This document shows positions 58,371 to 64,000 of a DNA stretch of 64,000 nt, one piece after another (position 1 is the first letter of the stretch; each line of letters opens with the position of its first letter). Made by a program: the position numbers and the translations under genes. The stretch spans positions 1,796,987 to 1,860,986 of the forward strand of contig JAQFVV010006271.1 of the NCBI GenBank assembly GCA_028023455.1. The letters run 5' to 3'. The notes under the pieces were generated by a model. It was not told the origin of the DNA. It did no database searches and worked only from the letters and a program-made list of their open reading frames with translations. Source of the DNA: Epiperipatus broadwayi (Eukaryota; Onychophora; Udeonychophora; Euonychophora; Peripatidae).

Positions 58371-58406
58371 GCCATGCTATTTATTTCAGAAATCACATTA
58401 TGCAAA

Positions 58407-59763
58407 ATGTTTTCTAATCAATCCTTTAATTATTGTCTGGAAAATAATACTACAATAGAAAAAATACAGCAGTTTCCTTATAATAATATTTTAATTACAA
58501 AAATTTTAATTTGGCCTTTCATTGGAGGATATGTTGGAAATTTATTAAACATTGTAGTCTTTAGTAAACTCCAGTTAGATTTAGGATTTAAAAAAATGTT
58601 TCTCACTTTAGCAGTGGGTGATTTTTTAATAACTAATTTAGCGATTCCTTATTTCTTTTATCATTTTCATTTCACAGAAGACCGGCCGTTTTTAATGTTT
58701 TATATCACGAAAATAATGCTCGTTCTTATATTATGTTTGGCTCATTCTAATATGCTTTTAATACCTGTAATATCAGGATATCGTTTTATATCTCTTAAAT
58801 ATTCTCACTTTTATCGATCATTAATAAAGTCTAAAAGAAATGAACAAATCATTGCAGTTATTATTAGTATAGCGGTCTTAGCAAATTTTTCTGAATATAA
58901 ATTTTGTTACTCTTATCAAAAGTGTTTTAATGGGAAATATATAGCTGTTTGGGGTATAGATCTAGAGTTCGTTTTTTCCTCTAAAGCGTTCGTTTTATTG
59001 GAATTAGGTTTTTGCGTGTTTTATGTCATCCCTTTAGCATTAGCTTTCATATTAAATGTTAAGCTAATTGAACAATTCCAAAAAATATTAAAAAAGAAAT
59101 GTGATGTGATGTGATGTGGTGTATTATGGCTTCTCCTTAACCGAAGTCAAAAAAATCTCACAAAATGACCCCAAAAAAATCTTGCTACCTCCTTTTTTTT
59201 TCTTTCCCCCTAAATTTATCCTTATCCTCCTCTCTCCCATTTCTCCAACATAATTTTTGTTAACTCTCTCAACCTTTTTTTTAAATTCCCCCCTCTTTTT
59301 CTCAACAACCACCAAAAAAAAAAATAATTCTCTTCCTCTTTAATAACTCTTCTTTTTTTTATTTTTACATCTCCACAATTTTTTTTTCCTTTCTTTTTTT
59401 TTTATTATAAAATACAAATAATTAAAAATATTAAAAAAGAAATGTGCATTAAAAGGATGTAAAGCGTCCTCTAACGTTAGAGATCAAAATAATATAATTA
59501 TTTTGTTAAATGGAATGATTTTTATTCATATAATATTTGGATTTCCTTTTTATCTGAATTCCTTATTATTAATAATTAAAAAAATTGGTATATTTAAAAA
59601 TATATTTTCAAAAACATTTTTGATCAATTATTTCCTTTTAACATTTTATGCAGAATGTTTCTCTTTTATGTTATCATTTTTTGTTTATTTATTTACTTAT
59701 AAGGATTATAGAAAAAACTTTCTAGCAATATTTAAGCAAATAATTGAAAGTACTATTCAATGA
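58407..59763 (+). CDS. class A GPCR-like orphan receptor, interrupted between TM5 and TM6
   Basis: A seven-helix membrane receptor. Start at ATG 58407 is preferred over 58374: a splice-acceptor-like TTATTTCAG ends at 58389, and the first residues then give MFSNQSF and NNTT, two N-glycosylation sites before TM1. TM1 has GGYVGNLLNIVVF (GN), TM2 LTLAVGDFL (Asp), TM3 ends SGYRFISLKY, where the DRY box reads YRF with Arg kept, TM4 lacks the usual Trp, TM5 lies in LLELGFCVFYVIPLALAFIL, TM6 has IIFGFPFYL (Pro kept) and TM7 ends SFFVYLFTYKDYRKNF, where NPxxY reads SFFVY. The first frame ends at 59114; the second resumes in frame at about 59440. I do not recognise the ligand family. Whether the gene is live depends on the insert at 59104-59446. 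Confidence 0.65.
59104..59446 (+). other. 343-bp interruption with 23-bp direct repeat, insertion or intron
   Basis: The 23-base stretch starting AAAAATATTAAAAAAGAAAT occurs exactly at 59081-59103 and 59424-59446. Deleting one copy and the intervening 320 bases restores one continuous receptor frame (KKC then ALKGCKAS). Alternatively, GT at 59106 and AG at 59438-59439 would remove 334 bases and also keep frame, adding DK. The insert starts with TGATG repeats and is strongly biased to C and T, with many long homopolymers on the plus strand, unlike its surroundings. Target duplication, microhomology duplication, intron and assembly error all remain possible. Confidence 0.6.
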
Positions 59764-61334
59764 AAATGTATGATCATAATCATCATTATTTTCTGGCGTG
59801 ATACTTTTGTAAGAAGATCGCTAACAAATGTTATTTAATACTAAAAAAGTAGTACTTCCTTATAACCTAGTCTGGATAAAAGAACCCTCTGGGACAATCA
59901 TTTGCAAAAGGGTTCATGAATTCACGTGTTCGTCATTTCAAATTATTTTACATGTTAATTCAACCTACGCCAGGACGAATAAAAAACTATTACTGTAATA
60001 TGATTTAGGTGACATATCTTATTATAGAAAGCTTATGAAAAATATAAATACAAAAAAAATCATCTGTTTTAAATCATTTTACTAATCCTTTAAGGAAGTA
60101 TTTGTAACTTATAATTATTTTGTTAAAAAGTTTAGGGTGAAATTCATTTGGTGAACTCATAATGTTTTTTTTTTTTTTTTGCATTTATATAGCTATATTA
60201 TTTTTATTAGAGTCATGTAAAAACACGAATAAAAGTTTGTAGCAAATATTTATTGATGAAATACATTTACTAAAGTCATACGTTTTTTTGGCATTTATAA
60301 TAATCATAATGGTGGTCATGTGATGTGTTAGTGGTTAAATAATATATTTTGATTAGAATCATTTAATAACTTAGACGTTCAACATAAATATTTGACAAAC
60401 TGTAATAACTTTCTTAATGCAATTAAATTTTTAATATATTTTCTTAAAATTCATTTTTAGGTGATAGATAAAAATATATTTCGATTGAATCTAGCAGATA
60501 TATCACCAACGTACCCCACTCTAAAGCAGAATGACCATTTTAATTACAGAAAAAAATTAAAAAAATTAAAAGACAAAACTTAACAAAGTAAAAATGACTG
60601 AATCGAATTACTAAGCATTAAGTTAAGAATAGAAAATAGTTATACACGTACAAAATCCAATCTGGACTAGAGTTGAATAAAAAAAAGAATGATTTATGAT
60701 GCTTGAGCCCCTACTACTTAAATACCATTTGATAGTGCATTTTGTAATATAAGTTTTACTTATTTATATACATTAATAAGGTAACACATGATTCTCTTAG
60801 CTTAGTACTAATTCAACATATTTATCATTATTAATTATACATTTAGTATTACTTTTTACTTTGCTTCTAGCAAATTGTTAAATATTAATGTAATTTGCTG
60901 TCCAATTAGGAATTACAGTCAAAACAAAAAAAAAGTGGAATACATTTAATAATGTATCTTTTTTTTTTATAACAATTGAGATATATATAAACAATAATTT
61001 GGAAACGATTGATAGGTTATTTTTATTTGTCTTCCAAGAAATGTAACACTTTGTTATGGACTGAAGGTCTTATAAAATTTTATAAAATTAAAAAAAAAAA
61101 AACAACATGTAGATATGCACTGAGTTGCTAATTATAAATAGTAAATGAAGGCAAAAAAGAGGGTGCATTTTTTATGGAAGTACAATGAAAATCAACTTGC
61201 AGATGATTGAAAGACTACAATTTATAAATAATAATAGAAACAGATAAACAGTGTTAAATTGCCATATATAAAAAGAAACAAGCAAGACTGGCAAAGTTAG
61301 TATATTAAAAAATTATTTATAAGCATTTATCATA
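59764..61334. other. receptor downstream region and intergenic
   Basis: AATAAA occurs at 59978 and again near 60226, either of which could serve as a polyadenylation signal for the receptor. Otherwise no gene is recognised. Confidence 0.4.
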
Positions 61335-61382
61335 ATAAAAAAAAGCTTGTTTAAAGTTATAGCATGCTCTTAAGTTTATATA
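61335..61382 (+). repeat. fragment of the 420-bp retrozyme-like repeat
   Basis: AGCTTGTTTAAAGTTATAGC followed by ATGCTCTTAAGTTTA is the inverted counterpart of about 11245-11285 and 11665-11705, with few changes. The hammerhead part is absent. Confidence 0.6.
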
Positions 61383-64000
61383 TATAAATTGTAACCGTTC
61401 GATTGTTGTCCCAACTACATAATACCACCAAAACATAAGTACGCTAAGAATTGTAACCTCGATCACCGATCAATTCCCGCTGCACATTGTCAGCTATTAA
61501 GAGCTATAACCAAAAGCATATCATGCTATCTATACTATACACCAAAGACCACAACCAACATCTGGAGCAACTTACCACAGATCAAACCAATGATATGACA
61601 TAAACTTTTTATGATTTTATTTGATCGCAGTCAGGGTGTACCGCGAATACCTATCATAGTAGTATGATAAAATACATTAAACAAATTATAAGTGTAATGT
61701 TATTATCTTTCAAACCTTAATTTGCGATTTTCATTGTATGAGACCCGATGGCCGACCATGTACAAGATGGCATAATTTGTGGAACTACATAAGATTATGA
61801 AATTTTAAACCATCTATATGATTTTTAATACAAATGCTAGTCCAGGTAAAGCTTTGCAATGAATAAACATAGATCGGAAGGGTTCTTTTTTTTTTTTTAT
61901 GGTTTACTATATCACTGAGACTCTTATTATACTGATAAATGATAATTTAAAAACGTTAAGTAAATATATTCAATCATGTCATTATCTGGTAAATCTGTTT
62001 ACAGGTTTAATAATCAATTTATATTGTATACTAGAATCAACTACGCAAAGCTAAAATGATGGAAAAGGTAAATGGGATTTTATTGTACCTTACACATCAT
62101 AAACTACCAAAGACGAAAAGCATCCAAATGTTTTCTCAAAATATCACTAAACTCTTATATCATGTTGATGATAGTATGTACTTCAATGTATGCTCTATCC
62201 AAGGTTTATGATTTCTGATTTTACGAATGACAAATAGCAACGGCACAGTAAGTTTAATTATAAATCAACGTTTATTTACAAATTTATGAATAATAAGTAA
62301 TTAATTCTAATGTTATAATTACAGACATAAATAAACAAATAAAATAATATATTATAATTCCATCGACTTTCTTCAATAACATATCATAGGTACGGTTTTT
62401 AAAAACCTAATCATACCTATATTTCAATTTGATATAATGAATGTATTGAGGAAATTATACTAAATTCAACATCAACTCATGAAATATCTAATGTCATTTC
62501 CAGATTCAATAAATCTATACCGTAAACTTACAATAATATAATAAATAATATTATATCTGTAGGATTTAGCTATAATGCAATCATTAAATAAAATGAAAAT
62601 TTAAACTTACATTCAGGTAAATAATAATCAACCAACAGTTAATTATTACGAGGTAACTTGAATAGAATGTCCTGCTACAATTTAATAATCTAACTTATAA
62701 ATTATACTTACAAATGGAAGAAGATGATTTAGCAGATTAACTAAAATACTTTGCCCAACTTATATCTATGAAGTAAAACCATATTCCTGTGGATGCATTC
62801 ATCTACACATAGGAATTAAATAACACTAAACGCTTTGTGGATTTATACACCATCATAAAGTAATAAGTATAATTACACAATTCCGCGGATTAATCACCAG
62901 CACAGGAATGAGTGTAAAATACAAAAAATGGCAATTAAGTAATCTGCGGATTAACCACCGGCAATAATTAATGCCTTTTAACATTATAAAACAACATTAC
63001 TATTTACTTCACATTAAAGTGCAAAATCATCCTCCTCAGTTATTCTGATCATTCAGAAAACACTAACATTTTAGCAAATGTGGGTTCTTGCATAATAAAA
63101 TGTTACACTAATCAGGACAACTAATGTACTAACTTATCTTGCTTAAAATAAAACATATGTAATATAATATAAGTAATATTAGTATAGGAATAGAAATCTG
63201 AAAGACTCACAAAATACCTCATAAAGATTGATACATCTCATGAATTCATTTAGTACTTATCAAGCTTTTTCATAAGCCTATTCTCTTGAATAAATATTTT
63301 ATTCAACCCCTATTAATTTAAACTTAATAAAATATAACTTATGAACTTCACATGCAAGTTCCTATAACATAAAATTAAAGTAATGCATTATTCATCAAAT
63401 AATAAAATCTAACAGTGTGTGTGTGATATAAATTAAATGTATAGCATTTTATAGTTCAATACATGAATTCTAGCAGGTGTGTGTATCACAAATTAAATTG
63501 TATAGCATTTTATAACTACAAATATGATCCGTGAAATCCATGTCGATGTGTCGAACAATAAATATACGAAGTAATAGCTACAATTATAGTTGAATTCCAT
63601 ACATGTAATTTTATCCATTTGTATTAGTTATTATAAGCAATATTAGATTAACGATTTTACTGGCTCCATAAACATGAAAAATTTCAAAAATGACACGAGA
63701 ATTTAAATGAAAATGTTTTTCATAAGTTATTAATTTCTACATTTCTCTATTAAAACTGTTCCAAGTTTATCACATCCATGCTAATATTTATTTATCCACG
63801 CTTAAATCTAGGAATACTAATTATAGCAATTAATTTAATCATTTCAAACTGACGATAAAATTATAAAATAGCTTTGATTAATTATTTGAAGACTGTTTTT
63901 ATTATCCAAATGGTAAACAAATTAACTAGCAAATATATTACTGGCATTGCAAAGTTAAATATCAATCAATACTATATTTTTTATTAAAATTATAAACGAA
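61383..64000. other. intergenic to the window end
   Basis: No gene supported. Two small imperfect direct duplications are seen: GCGGATTAA.CACC.GCA at 62884 and 62944, and a 68-base-spaced pair with GTGTGTGT, AAATTAAAT and GTATAGCATTTTATA at 63415-63515. The interval 61410-61640 is a little richer in G+C. Confidence 0.5.

Noticed and set aside
59124-59315. Basic 63-codon minus-strand frame
   Set aside because: It is the complement of the C/T-rich insert in the receptor gene; Lys/Arg/Glu/Gly richness is a composition effect.

Overview
The window is animal nuclear DNA, very rich in A+T (about three quarters by eye, not counted), mostly non-coding and packed with old, broken and nested mobile elements. 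The element set (RTE-like, Jockey/CR1-like and L1/Tx1-like LINEs, a Ty3/gypsy element, Penelope-like elements with a GIY-YIG endonuclease, a tRNA-headed SINE, TIR elements) plus one intron-poor class A GPCR-like gene indicates a metazoan. The phylum cannot be read from this sequence. No rRNA, functional tRNA, CRISPR or bacterial-type operon is present. A 500-base N gap lies at 32417-32916.

Layout. 1-4.9 kb: two inverted copies of a tRNA-headed SINE carrying a hammerhead-like motif, around a small TIR element and a 5' fragment of an RTE-like LINE. 6.2-11.2 kb: a nearly full-length, decayed RTE-like LINE on the minus strand, split by a 1.9-kb insertion. 11.2-11.85 kb: a 420-bp-period tandem repeat with a hammerhead ribozyme motif in each copy. 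15-16.2 kb: a decayed coiled-coil LINE ORF1-like stretch. 17.4-22.95 kb: a TIR element with an 8-bp target duplication, filled with satellite DNA and itself holding a second TIR element built on a 31-bp minisatellite. 23.0-28.86 kb: a complete but dead Ty3/gypsy element with both LTRs and a 5-bp target duplication; its 3' LTR carries a palindromic insertion. 29-30.6 kb: remnants of a minus-strand coding sequence with internal repeats. 38-40 kb: a 5'-truncated LINE. 42 kb: a second palindromic insertion. 44.6-47.9 kb: two head-to-head Penelope-like elements with hammerhead motifs at both outer ends, interrupted by a third palindromic insertion. 53.1-57 kb: a recent-looking but broken two-ORF LINE. 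58.4-59.8 kb: a seven-helix receptor gene interrupted between helices 5 and 6. The remainder is low-complexity intergenic sequence.

The most interesting points are: (1) three palindromic insertions of unrelated sequence (27.7, 42.0 and 47.1 kb) with the same architecture: a 13-14-bp target duplication, near-perfect inverted arms, and 34-42 nt present only at the left end. This fits retrotransposition in which the cDNA snapped back on itself. (2) Three different hammerhead ribozyme families (SINE, tandem retrozyme-like repeat, Penelope-like element), all with a minimal self-complementary helix III. (3) A microsatellite that appears to have arisen inside the GIY-YIG codons of one Penelope copy. 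(4) Two copies of an older repeat, at 17-28.9 kb and 38-40.2 kb, which act as empty-site controls for the nested insertions.

Genes: only the receptor at 58.4-59.8 kb looks like a possible host gene. All other coding sequence belongs to mobile elements, and none of those copies is intact.
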